Below, piece by piece: positions 8,160 to 16,085 of a stretch of DNA of 64,000 nucleotides (positions are counted from its first letter, which is position 1; the number at the start of each line of letters is the position of its first letter). The notes under the pieces were generated by a model. That model was not told the DNA's origin. It saw nothing but the letters and a program-made list of their open reading frames with translations, and did not search any database. Made by a program: the position numbers and the translations under genes. Source of the stretch: Lysinibacillus fusiformis (GTDB taxonomy: Bacteria > Bacillota > Bacilli > Bacillales_A > Planococcaceae); NCBI RefSeq assembly GCF_003049525.1, contig NZ_PYWL01000003.1:186001-250000 (forward strand). Direction: 5' to 3'.

Positions 8160-8795
8160 ATGTTGCAATCTTTATGGCAAAAGTACAAAAAAGGTATGCT
8201 AATCCCTGGCGTACTAGTAATCAGTGGACTATTTTTTTACTTCTATTTTTCGAGTTCTGACTCTTCACTTCCCCAAGAAGAGCTCATCGAAACCATCCAA
8301 CCTATTGAAGAAATAAATCAAGTGGTATCTACTGTGGAAGAGGCGGTCCAACAGCAGATATTTGTTGATATAAAGGGTGCTGTTATGTATCCGGGCGTTT
8401 ATGAGCTTCAGCCAGATAATCGTATTATCGATGCTATTCAGCTTGCAGGTGGTTATATTGAGAATGCGGATACGCAACTTGTTAATCATGCGCAAAAAGT
8501 CCAGGACGAAATGGTCATTTATATTCCCATCAAGGGTGAGCATCTTGAAGATGCATCTACAAATCTGCTCATTTCACCTATAGAGAGCGAGAATAAGGAT
8601 CAAAAAATTAATATCAATATCGCTGATACGGAGACTCTTGCCACATTACCAGGAATTGGCCCCTCAAAAGCTCAAAGTATTCTTAGTTATCGGGAGGAAA
8701 ACGGACGCTTTCAAACTATTGATGACTTAAGAAATGTTAGTGGTATTGGTGAGAAAACATTTGAGAAATTAAAGGATTCTATTACAGTTAAGTAA
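8160..8795 (+). CDS. comEA: competence protein ComEA, DNA receptor
   Basis: This 211-residue membrane-anchored protein binds incoming double-stranded DNA during transformation. It has one N-terminal transmembrane segment (about 14-31), an acidic linker, a SLBB-type domain (VDIKGAVMYPGVYEL), and a C-terminal double helix-hairpin-helix (INIADTETLATLPGIGPSKA, then LRNVSGIGEKTFEKL). Length matches B. subtilis ComEA (about 205 aa). It leads comEB and comEC, separated from comEB by about 108 bp. Confidence 0.94.
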   Translation: MLQSLWQKYKKGMLIPGVLVISGLFFYFYFSSSDSSLPQEELIETIQPIEEINQVVSTVEEAVQQQIFVDIKGAVMYPGVYELQPDNRIIDAIQLAGGYIENADTQLVNHAQKVQDEMVIYIPIKGEHLEDASTNLLISPIESENKDQKININIADTETLATLPGIGPSKAQSILSYREENGRFQTIDDLRNVSGIGEKTFEKLKDSITVK

Positions 8796-8903
8796 AGCTA
8801 ATAGCATATGACATATTGACGCCCCTTTTCCAAAAGGGCTACACTATAGTAGAAAAGCAACGTGATCGAAAAACTTGTAAGGCAAAATTTTGGAGGTAGT
8901 CAT

Positions 8904-9473
8904 ATGGAGCGAATTACTTGGGATCAATTTTTTATGGCTCAAAGCCATTTACTCGCATTGCGTAGTACATGTACAAGACTAGCGGTAGGAGCGACTGTTG
9001 TCCGCGATAAGAGGATTATAGCAGGGGGATATAATGGGTCCATTACGGGTGATGAGCATTGTATCGAAAAAGGCTGCTATGTGGTGGACAACCATTGTGT
9101 GCGTACTGTGCATGCTGAAATGAATGCGTTACTACAATGTGCTAAATACGGCACACCAACAAAAGGTGCAGATTTATATGTGACTCATTTCCCATGTCTC
9201 CCCTGTACAAAATCTATTATTCAAGCAGGCATTGAGCGTGTTTGTTATGCAACTGATTATAAAAATAATCCATATGCTCAAGAATTATTTGAAAAAGCAG
9301 GTGTGACAGTCGTCCATGTACCATTTGATGAACGGAAAATCGATTTTTTACGAGATGAAAAACTAGCCTTGTATACAGAGATGCTTCATGAACTTCGCGA
9401 GAACGGATTGCCAGCAGAAAAATTGCTTCCGTATGAACAGAAGGTGAGTGCACTATTTGGTATAAAGCTTTAA
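8904..9473 (+). CDS. comEB: ComE operon protein 2, dCMP deaminase family
   Basis: I use the ATG at 8904 with TGGAGGT upstream, giving 189 residues. The zinc site is complete: H70-A-E72 in VHAEMNAL and C98/C101 in PCLPCTK. The family deaminates dCMP to dUMP, and ComEB is reported to be dispensable for transformation itself. The last 19 bases appear to overlap the start of comEC (see comEC), which would couple their translation. Confidence 0.93.
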   Translation: MERITWDQFFMAQSHLLALRSTCTRLAVGATVVRDKRIIAGGYNGSITGDEHCIEKGCYVVDNHCVRTVHAEMNALLQCAKYGTPTKGADLYVTHFPCLPCTKSIIQAGIERVCYATDYKNNPYAQELFEKAGVTVVHVPFDERKIDFLRDEKLALYTEMLHELRENGLPAEKLLPYEQKVSALFGIKL

Positions 9474-11764
9474 GGCATAAATGGATTTATATAGCTCTCG
9501 CTGTACTTGTCGCTTCCTTAGCTGCTCACAAGTCGGCATGGCTACTCGTATTAGTACTTCTTTTAGCCCTGTGGCTCATCTTAAAGGGTGAGTCACGTTT
9601 CTTAGTGATAATTGTGTTAATAGGTGGCTTATTATCGCATATTTTTTTTGTGACAATTCAATTAATAGCACCTACCCCACTGCCATCCTCTTTCCCTTTA
9701 ACTTGGTCAAACGACTATAAAATAAGCGGCCAAAAGCTCCGTGGATTTGCTACAACTACAAATGGTCAAAAGTTATATGTAGTATATACATTTTCCTCAG
9801 AACAAGAAAAAGTTAATTATGAACATACATCTATAGCAGGAATGACGTATCTTGCGAAAGGTGAGTTTGTGACTCCTTCTCCATCAGTCCATGATTACGC
9901 CTTTTCTATGTCAACTTATTTAACGAGTAAGGGGGCAACTGGTATCGTTGAAATCACTAGTTGGACCTTTATGGAGAAGCGCAGTTCCCCCACCATATTT
10001 CTCGCTAAACTGAGACAACAGATGAAAAGACATATAGAAATGACATTTCCCCAAACACTAGTAGCGGAGGCTCAAGCCCTTCTCATTGGAGAGCAGGATC
10101 AAATGGATGATGAGCTACAACGAGCCTATCAAAAGCTAGGAATCACTCATTTATTTGCAATCTCTGGTTTACATGTAGCACTGATGTCATGGTTATTTTT
10201 TGAAGGCTTGCTACGCATACGTATTCGCAAAGAGATGGCGACTGTGGCCTTGCTCATTTTACTACCGATCTACGGGGTCATTGCGGGGGGTGCTCCGTCT
10301 GTATGGCGAGCAGTCTCAGTCGTAGAATTAATGATGTTGCTCCGTTATTTGAAATGGGAGCTGTCAATCGATGACGCACTTGCTATCAGCTTTACAGGGT
10401 TTGTTTTACTTGAACCGGGAGTAATCTTTCAAATTGGTTTCCAACTGTCCTATTTAGCAGCGGCTAGTCTAGTTTATTCTAGTTTTATTTTTACCCAGAC
10501 TAGCAATTGGATATCCCGTTCTTTTTTCGTCACATTCGTCTGTCAGCTACTCGTCTATCCTTTATTACTTCATCATTTTTATGAACTTTCCATTTCCTCG
10601 TTTTTTGTCAATATTATCTTCGTTCCTTTGTTTTCCTTCGTTATTTTACCTTTTAATATGGTAGCGTTAGTTCTTACGTATATTTCCTTACCATTAGCAA
10701 ACCTTTTATTTGCAGGCTACGAGCCTCTGCGAAATGGGCTAACGAATGTCATTTTTTCAATACAAGCACTGCCTTTTCAATTATGGTCACCAGGTAAACC
10801 ATCCATCTGGCTTTGTTGTTTAGCGATGCTAAGCGTTCTCGCGTGTTTCTATTTCTTAGAAACAAAACGTTTTGGGCATGCGATTGTTGTTTTAGTCATC
10901 CCAGCGATCTGGATTCATGTTTACCCAATGCTTTATAGTGACACAAAGATAACGTTTTTAAATGTAGGGCAGGGTGATTGCATTGTGATTGAATTGCCAT
11001 TTAGGGAGGCTGTATATGTCATTGATGCTGGTGGCCTTTTACGCTTTGAACAAGAGCAATGGAAGAAGCCAAATAAAGTTTACGAGGTGGGGAAACAAGT
11101 GGTAGTCCCATTTCTGAAAGGGAAAGGAATACGAACCATTGATATTTTTATTGTTTCGCATGCAGACGCTGATCATGTGGAAGGAGCCGAGGAGATTTTA
11201 CAAGAGATTGGGATGAAAGAAATTCACGTTACACCTGGTTCGTTGGGACAGCCTATTATGAGAGATTTGTTAAGGGAAGCCCAAAAGCAAAACGTTCCTA
11301 TAAAAGAAAAGATGAAGGGCACTTCATGGCAGAAAGGCGAGACTAGCTTTTCTTATTTATGGCCTCAGGATACCTATTACGAGGGTAATGATGACTCCCT
11401 TGTTTTATACATGCGTCAGAAGGCGTTTACAGCGTTATTTACAGGTGATTTAGAGAAATATGGCGAACAACAGCTTATGATGCATTATGGACCTCTAATA
11501 GCTAATATAACCCTTCTGAAGGCTGGTCATCATGGCAGTAAAACATCTAGTATCGAATCATTTGTAGAGCTCGTACAACCTCAATTCACCGTTTTCAGTG
11601 CTGGGCTTCAAAATCGTTATGGTCATCCACATGAAGAGGTAGTTGAGCGATTTGTCAATCGGAATTTAGCTACTTGGACAACGGGGGTGGATGGCACAAT
11701 CGAAGTACGTATTCAGGGTAATCGTTGGACAGTCACAGCAAAAGAAAAAGACCTTGTCCAATGA
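9455..11764 (+). CDS. comEC: ComEC, DNA uptake channel, probable ATT start
   Basis: ComEC forms the inner-membrane channel for single-stranded DNA. The competence domain includes HLFAISGLHVALMSWL. The C-terminal metallo-beta-lactamase domain has SHADADHVEG and AGHHGSKTS. The first standard start in frame is GTG 9605, which would remove the first hydrophobic segments. The frame is open back to 9437 with no ATG, GTG or TTG. ATT at 9455 has AAGGTGAG 6 nt upstream and adds MWYKALRHKW plus two hydrophobic stretches, giving 769 residues, close to the 776 of B. subtilis. The ATT start is inference; the gene identity is firm. Confidence 0.85.
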   Translation: MWYKALRHKWIYIALAVLVASLAAHKSAWLLVLVLLLALWLILKGESRFLVIIVLIGGLLSHIFFVTIQLIAPTPLPSSFPLTWSNDYKISGQKLRGFATTTNGQKLYVVYTFSSEQEKVNYEHTSIAGMTYLAKGEFVTPSPSVHDYAFSMSTYLTSKGATGIVEITSWTFMEKRSSPTIFLAKLRQQMKRHIEMTFPQTLVAEAQALLIGEQDQMDDELQRAYQKLGITHLFAISGLHVALMSWLFFEGLLRIRIRKEMATVALLILLPIYGVIAGGAPSVWRAVSVVELMMLLRYLKWELSIDDALAISFTGFVLLEPGVIFQIGFQLSYLAAASLVYSSFIFTQTSNWISRSFFVTFVCQLLVYPLLLHHFYELSISSFFVNIIFVPLFSFVILPFNMVALVLTYISLPLANLLFAGYEPLRNGLTNVIFSIQALPFQLWSPGKPSIWLCCLAMLSVLACFYFLETKRFGHAIVVLVIPAIWIHVYPMLYSDTKITFLNVGQGDCIVIELPFREAVYVIDAGGLLRFEQEQWKKPNKVYEVGKQVVVPFLKGKGIRTIDIFIVSHADADHVEGAEEILQEIGMKEIHVTPGSLGQPIMRDLLREAQKQNVPIKEKMKGTSWQKGETSFSYLWPQDTYYEGNDDSLVLYMRQKAFTALFTGDLEKYGEQQLMMHYGPLIANITLLKAGHHGSKTSSIESFVELVQPQFTVFSAGLQNRYGHPHEEVVERFVNRNLATWTTGVDGTIEVRIQGNRWTVTAKEKDLVQ

Positions 11765-11779
11765 TCAAGGTCTTTTTCC
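11745..11779 (+). terminator. terminator of comEC
   Basis: AAAAAGACCTTG and CAAGGTCTTTTT form a 12-bp stem that overlaps the comEC stop codon, ending in a T-rich run. Its symmetry allows use on the minus strand for yqzM too. Confidence 0.85.
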
Positions 11780-11796
11780 TTCGTATTTAAGTCTGA

Positions 11797-11934
11797 TTAC
11801 TGTGATACGAACTCTACTATTGTCGCGATAATAAACATTAGTGTGAAAACGCCAAATGATACACCGAAACCAACACCTGAATCGATTGCATCGTTACGTC
11901 GACATTGTATGTTTTTTCCTTCAAATGGATTCAT
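11797..11934 (-). CDS. yqzM: YqzM family small membrane protein, 45 aa
   Basis: This small gene reads MNPFEGKNIQ, then RRNDAIDSGVGFGVSFGVF, a hydrophobic helix and a short tail. That matches my recollection of B. subtilis YqzM, which also lies between comEC and holA. GGAGG precedes the ATG by 7 nt. One transmembrane helix is predicted (about 22-42). Function is unknown. It is convergent with comEC and shares its terminator region. Confidence 0.88.
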   Translation of the reverse strand: MNPFEGKNIQCRRNDAIDSGVGFGVSFGVFTLMFIIATIVEFVSQ

Positions 11935-12209
11935 TGTTATCCCTCCAATTCTGTTATTTATTATAAGACAACATGTACATAAAAGCTATATCGAAAAGGA
12001 GAATTCCCCGGCTGGCAAGGAATCGACACAATTCGGTCAAACTCACTACAGGACACCTAAGATAGCTTGGTGATTGCTCGACAGAGCCGTAATCTTGGAT
12101 TGGCTTACCAAATGAACGCCATATAAGTATGGCATCTATCAAGGTTGTAGCCTGCTCAATCCAGATAAAATCATGTATACTTATAGTATTGCTAGATGGA
12201 GGGAAAATT

Positions 12210-13220
12210 ATGATTTCAACGGTTTGGAAAACAATAAAAAAAGGTGAGCTGGCACCAGTATATCTACTAGTTGGTGAAGAAAGCTATTTTATAGATGAAA
12301 CCATTAAGCGTATAAAAGAAGCAATGGGACCAGAAGACGAGCTGGAAATGAGTACTTTTGATTTAGATGAAGTGCCTGTTGATGCTGTTATGGATGAAGC
12401 GGATACCATTCCCTTTTTCTCTGCGCAAAAGCTCATTATTGCCAAAAATGCTTCATTTTTAAAGGCGACAGAGAAAGGCAAAGAAAAGATTGACCATGAT
12501 GTGAAACGACTGGAGACATGGTTGTCCAACCCTTCTGATTTTTCCGTAACCGTTTTTATTGCTCCATATGAAAAGTTAGATGAGCGTAAAAAAGTGACAA
12601 AAATGATGAAAGAGCATGCATTACTGGTCGAAGCAGAAACACCTAAAGAGCAGGATTTAGCTGTTTGGATTCAAAGTAATGTTAAGGCACAGGGCAATAG
12701 CATTACACAGGATGCGATCGAGCTTCTTGTGACGATGGTTGGGGCGAACATGCTTCAATTACAAATGGAAATAGACAAGCTTACCCTTTATCTTGGTGAA
12801 GGCGGAGAAATTACGGTATCGCTAGTGGAGGATTTAGTGGCAAAAACATTGGAGCAGGACGCCTTTAAAATGCTCAACGCCTATTTGGCCAATGATTCGG
12901 TCAGCGCTTTGTCGATTTATCATGATTTATTGCGACAAAAGCAAGAGCCGATTATGCTTGTTGGACTACTAGCATCCAATGTTCGCACGATGTCGAATGT
13001 TTTTTATTTATTGAAAAAAGGGTACCATCCGCAGCAAATCGCCAAAAATTTAAAAATACATCCGTATCGTGTCAAATTAATGACGGAGCAACGTAATCGT
13101 CCGTCAGAAGAAAGCTTACTGAGAGCATTATATCAACTAGCGGAGGTCGATTTACAGTTGAAATCAACAGGTGGTAATCGCGAACGATATTTGGAGCTCT
13201 TTTTACTTCGTCAACTTTAA
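12210..13220 (+). CDS. holA: DNA polymerase III delta subunit
   Basis: This 336-residue clamp-loader subunit (YqeN in B. subtilis) opens the beta sliding clamp. It starts at ATG 12210 with TGGAGGGA upstream, followed by the family N-terminus PVYLLVGEESYFIDE. The AAA+-like domain is degenerate, as expected for delta. The C-terminal collar includes GLLASNVRTM and LLRALYQLAEVDLQLKSTGG. The gap 11935-12209 upstream holds no recognisable gene. Its neighbours are yqzM and rpsT, as in B. subtilis. Confidence 0.94.
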   Translation: MISTVWKTIKKGELAPVYLLVGEESYFIDETIKRIKEAMGPEDELEMSTFDLDEVPVDAVMDEADTIPFFSAQKLIIAKNASFLKATEKGKEKIDHDVKRLETWLSNPSDFSVTVFIAPYEKLDERKKVTKMMKEHALLVEAETPKEQDLAVWIQSNVKAQGNSITQDAIELLVTMVGANMLQLQMEIDKLTLYLGEGGEITVSLVEDLVAKTLEQDAFKMLNAYLANDSVSALSIYHDLLRQKQEPIMLVGLLASNVRTMSNVFYLLKKGYHPQQIAKNLKIHPYRVKLMTEQRNRPSEESLLRALYQLAEVDLQLKSTGGNRERYLELFLLRQL

Positions 13221-13223
13221 TAC

Positions 13224-13251
13224 AAAAGCTGTCCAATAGCGGACAGCTTTT
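13224..13251 (+). terminator. terminator of holA
   Basis: AAAAGCTGTCC and GGACAGCTTTT form a perfect 11-bp stem with a 6-nt loop directly after the holA stop. Confidence 0.75.
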
Positions 13252-13260
13252 ATGTTTTCG

Positions 13261-13304
13261 ATAAAAATTAAAAAGACCAGCTACTCTTAATAGAGTATCT
13301 GATC
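13261..13304 (-). terminator. terminator of rpsT
   Basis: On the minus strand GATCAGATACTCT and AGAGTAGCTGGTC pair with one mismatch, followed by TTTTTAATTTTT. It lies just downstream of rpsT. Confidence 0.75.
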
Positions 13305-13314
13305 CTTTAAACAA

Positions 13315-13563
13315 TTACGCTTTTTTAGCAAGGCGAGACTTTTTACGAGCCGCCGCGTTTTTGTGGATAAGTCCTTTTGAAGCTGCTTTATCTAATGATT
13401 TGAAAGCTGCTTGTAAAAGTTCTTGTTTGTTTTCAGCATTGTCAGCAACAGCGTTTTCAGCTTTTTTCACTGTAGTACGCATAGCAGATTTAGCTTGAGA
13501 ATTAGCAATGTTAGCTTTTTCGTTAACTTTTACGCGTTTAATCGCAGATTTAATGTTTGGCAT
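13315..13563 (-). CDS. rpsT: 30S ribosomal protein S20
   Basis: This 82-residue basic protein begins [16 protein letters not shown] and ends in a run of A, R and K, as S20 proteins do. It binds 16S rRNA early in 30S assembly. The start is the ATG at 13561-13563 with TAGGAGGTG upstream. It is transcribed alone on the minus strand, convergent with holA and divergent from gpr. Confidence 0.97.
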   Translation of the reverse strand: MPNIKSAIKRVKVNEKANIANSQAKSAMRTTVKKAENAVADNAENKQELLQAAFKSLDKAASKGLIHKNAAARKKSRLAKKA

Positions 13564-13677
13564 ATATTTCACCTCCTAAATTAGGTACGAGATGATATCT
13601 TCTCATTGATTTCTTGTGTCAATACAACAAAAATCATTTTAACAAACGCTTGGCTAAATTGCAATAGATAAATGCAA

Positions 13678-13708
13678 AGAATATTTACTTGACAGTTTGA
13701 ACAAACTA
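13678..13708 (+). promoter_or_regulatory. sigma-G-like promoter of gpr
   Basis: AGAATA, an 18-nt spacer and CAAACTA resemble the sigma-F/sigma-G forespore pattern (TGAATA / CATACTA). The -10 ends 18 bp before the gpr start. Forespore control of gpr is known in B. subtilis. The match here is by eye. Confidence 0.4.
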
Positions 13709-13726
13709 CTGCTTGAGGTGATTTGT

Positions 13727-14743
13727 ATGCAAAATTTTAACTGGTATCGGACAGATTTAATCGATGAATCTGAAGAGGTAGTTGTCCATCAGACGAAAGA
13801 GCAAAAAGAAAAGCTTAAACAATCGAGTGGCGTTCAAATTGAGGACCGAACAGCCGGACGAGTGAAAATTACGGATGTGCTAGTGGATGGAGAGGGTGAG
13901 AAGCAAATTGGCAAAAAAGAAGGCCAATATATTACCCTTTCTGTTCCGACACTGACATTAGAAGATCAGGACGGATTTGTACAGTTGGAGCAAGAATTGC
14001 TAGAGAATTTTAAAAAATTACATGAATCGCTCTCCTGGCAAGAGGACGATAAAATTTTAATTATTGGTTTGGGTAATCGCACGATTACACCTGATGCGAT
14101 TGGTCCGTATCTGATTGATCATTTGCATAGTTTAGATGTGATTGATGATAAATTTGTTATGTATGCCCCAGGTGTCACTGGACAAACGGGTTATGAAACG
14201 GGAGAGTTTGTAGCCGCAATTGCTGAGCGATTAAAGCCAAAATTAGTCATTGTCGTTGATGCGCTTGCGACAAGAGCTAGTAATCGACTTTGCAAAACCA
14301 TTCAATTAACGAATACAGGTATACATCCAGGGTCAGGTGTAGGGAATCAAAGGCAAGAAATCTCCTATGAAATGCTTGGCATTCCTGTAACAGCCATTGG
14401 TATACCGACAGTGGTAGATGCGCCTGTTTTAATTGCTGATGCGGTAGAAGTTATGCTGCGATCAATAGCGGCTCGCGTAGCTGAACGTAGTAATCCTTCA
14501 TCGAAGCTATCATTATCCTCATGGCAGCCAAATATCGACAAGGAGCTAGATATGTCATTGGTTGAACCTATTTTCGGGGAATGGGCAACATGGACGAGAG
14601 AGGAACGTCAGCAATTGTTTGAAGAAACTTTTGCAGCCTCACATAGACAATTGATGGTAACGCCTAAAGAAGCGGATTACTGGATTGATCGTTACGCAAA
14701 TTTAGTCGCTTCAATGCTGATGAACTGGGCCAGTGATTTATAA
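13727..14743 (+). CDS. gpr: germination protease GPR
   Basis: GPR degrades small acid-soluble spore proteins in the first minutes of germination. From ATG 13727 (GAGGTG upstream) the product is 338 residues. The N-terminal segment MQNFNWYRTDLIDES is the propeptide removed by self-processing in the spore. Conserved blocks include GLGNRTITPDAIGPYL and VTGQTGYETGEF. It is followed by spoIIP, as in B. subtilis. Confidence 0.94.
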   Translation: MQNFNWYRTDLIDESEEVVVHQTKEQKEKLKQSSGVQIEDRTAGRVKITDVLVDGEGEKQIGKKEGQYITLSVPTLTLEDQDGFVQLEQELLENFKKLHESLSWQEDDKILIIGLGNRTITPDAIGPYLIDHLHSLDVIDDKFVMYAPGVTGQTGYETGEFVAAIAERLKPKLVIVVDALATRASNRLCKTIQLTNTGIHPGSGVGNQRQEISYEMLGIPVTAIGIPTVVDAPVLIADAVEVMLRSIAARVAERSNPSSKLSLSSWQPNIDKELDMSLVEPIFGEWATWTREERQQLFEETFAASHRQLMVTPKEADYWIDRYANLVASMLMNWASDL

Positions 14744-14794
14744 AAATTAGCTAACATTATGCATAAATCAGGAAAAATTTTTACGTTCTAAATG

Positions 14795-14830
14795 ACACCC
14801 CCCCTCCATACGATATGGGGAGGAGGGTGT
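14795..14830 (+). promoter_or_regulatory. hairpin enclosing the spoIIP ribosome binding site
   Basis: ACACCCCCCCTCCATA and TATGGGGAGGAGGGTGT pair over about 16 bp (one mismatch, one bulged A) around a CGA loop. The 3' arm contains the spoIIP Shine-Dalgarno AGGAGG. No T-run follows, so it looks less like a terminator than like a structure that limits spoIIP translation on read-through messages from gpr. Confidence 0.55.
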
Positions 14831-14834
14831 GACT

Positions 14835-15671
14835 TTGCTAAAAAAACTACAATGGTCATTTGGTATATTATTGTTCTTTTTCGTATTACCTGTCATTGCT
14901 GGGCAACTTCCGTTCAACAAGCAAGCATCGACTCCGATTAAACAACCTGAAGATAAACAAGTCGTGTTTGCCGCTACTAATCTAGAAGAACAGAATGTAC
15001 TTGAACAAACGAAAGAGCCCAAACCAGATTTAGATCCGTTTAAGGTGTTAGTATTATTTACGCATACGCATGAAGCATACGAACCGATGGTGAAAGCTGT
15101 GAGTGGTAAGGTAGCGACTTCTCATGAAACGGTCAACATTATGAGCTTGAAGGATAAGATTGTGAATCATTTTAATGTCAATGGTTTAAAGACGGATATT
15201 CTTGATGTAGATACTATGAAGGAATTACAAGCACAGGGGAAGGGCTATCATCAATCCTATGATGTGATAAGACCTTTTCTTAGTAAACATTTAGAAACCA
15301 ATAATTATGATTTAATACTAGATTTACATCGTGATTCCTTAAAACATGATCTTACAACGATCTCATATAATGGGGAAAACTATGCGAAAATCGCTATCGT
15401 CGTTGGGGCAGAGCATGCTAATTACCGCTGGAACACAGCTTATGCAGAAAGTTTATCTTCCACATTGAATGCCATCGTTCCGAAAATATCAAAAGGTGTT
15501 ATTTCCAAAAGTGGAGATGGTGTCGATGGGAGATATAATCAAGATTTAGCAAAGCAAATGATGATTATTGAAATCGGTGGGATTGGCAATACAGAAGAAG
15601 AGGTAAATCGAACGATTGCGGTAATCGGGAAAGCCATATCAAAGGCATTTGTTAATGATTCAAAAAAATAA
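14835..15671 (+). CDS. spoIIP: stage II sporulation protein P
   Basis: SpoIIP is the amidase and endopeptidase of the DMP complex, which thins septal peptidoglycan during engulfment. I choose TTG 14835, 8 nt after AGGAGG, giving 278 residues; GTG 14829 is too close to the Shine-Dalgarno. An N-terminal transmembrane segment (7-24) is followed by the catalytic domain with FTHTHEAYEP (His77/His79, Glu80), DLILDLHRDS and MIIEIGGIGNTEEEV. It lies downstream of gpr. Confidence 0.92.
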   Translation: MLKKLQWSFGILLFFFVLPVIAGQLPFNKQASTPIKQPEDKQVVFAATNLEEQNVLEQTKEPKPDLDPFKVLVLFTHTHEAYEPMVKAVSGKVATSHETVNIMSLKDKIVNHFNVNGLKTDILDVDTMKELQAQGKGYHQSYDVIRPFLSKHLETNNYDLILDLHRDSLKHDLTTISYNGENYAKIAIVVGAEHANYRWNTAYAESLSSTLNAIVPKISKGVISKSGDGVDGRYNQDLAKQMMIIEIGGIGNTEEEVNRTIAVIGKAISKAFVNDSKK

Positions 15672-15682
15672 ACATAGTAGTC

Positions 15683-15716
15683 AAAAAGTGAGTCTCCTAT
15701 AGGCTCGCTTTTTGAT
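15683..15716 (+). terminator. terminator of spoIIP
   Basis: AAAAAGTGAGTC and GGCTCGCTTTTT pair (with G-U pairs) around CTCCTATA, ending in T residues, 12 bp after the stop. Confidence 0.7.
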
Positions 15717-16085
15717 ATTTTATTATAATAAAAATTTCCAGAAAAAAATCTAATTATTGGGCTTTCCATTGCTCAATTCTTGCCTTATAATTTTCAAGTT
15801 GGCTCACGATTTTATAATGAATGAAGGCATATGCTAACAGGGTGAAAGAGCTTTTGTAGTATCTACCATTTATGGTAATGCCTTTTTAGAAATACATATG
15901 TAGAGAATGAATTTTATAAGAGACTAGAAAAGTAATGACATTCAATATTTCTCTAAAACTTTTATCGTTTCTCAAACGTCAAACATATAAGTGAACAAAC
16001 TAATCATTTGAGAGGGGATGGTTTTCAATCAAGGTTTCACAATACTTGACAATAGGTTTTATAGATTATTGAAGGAAGGAATAGT
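15717..16085 (+). other. gene-free stretch with a possible decayed frame
   Basis: No complete gene is seen here. On the minus strand, 15754-15882 is open for 43 codons without a start. It encodes a basic helical piece (ending ENYKARIEQWKAQ) that could be the tail of a lost gene, but I cannot name it. The rest is AT-rich leader DNA of the acyltransferase gene. A GAAGGAAT Shine-Dalgarno lies at 16073-16081. Confidence 0.3.

Noticed and set aside
7698..8168. Minus-strand frames (92 and 156 codons) across the minisatellite
   Set aside because: They are open only because the repeat unit is a multiple of three. The products are aromatic or hydrophobic repeats, one frame runs into yqeM, and neither has a ribosome binding site.
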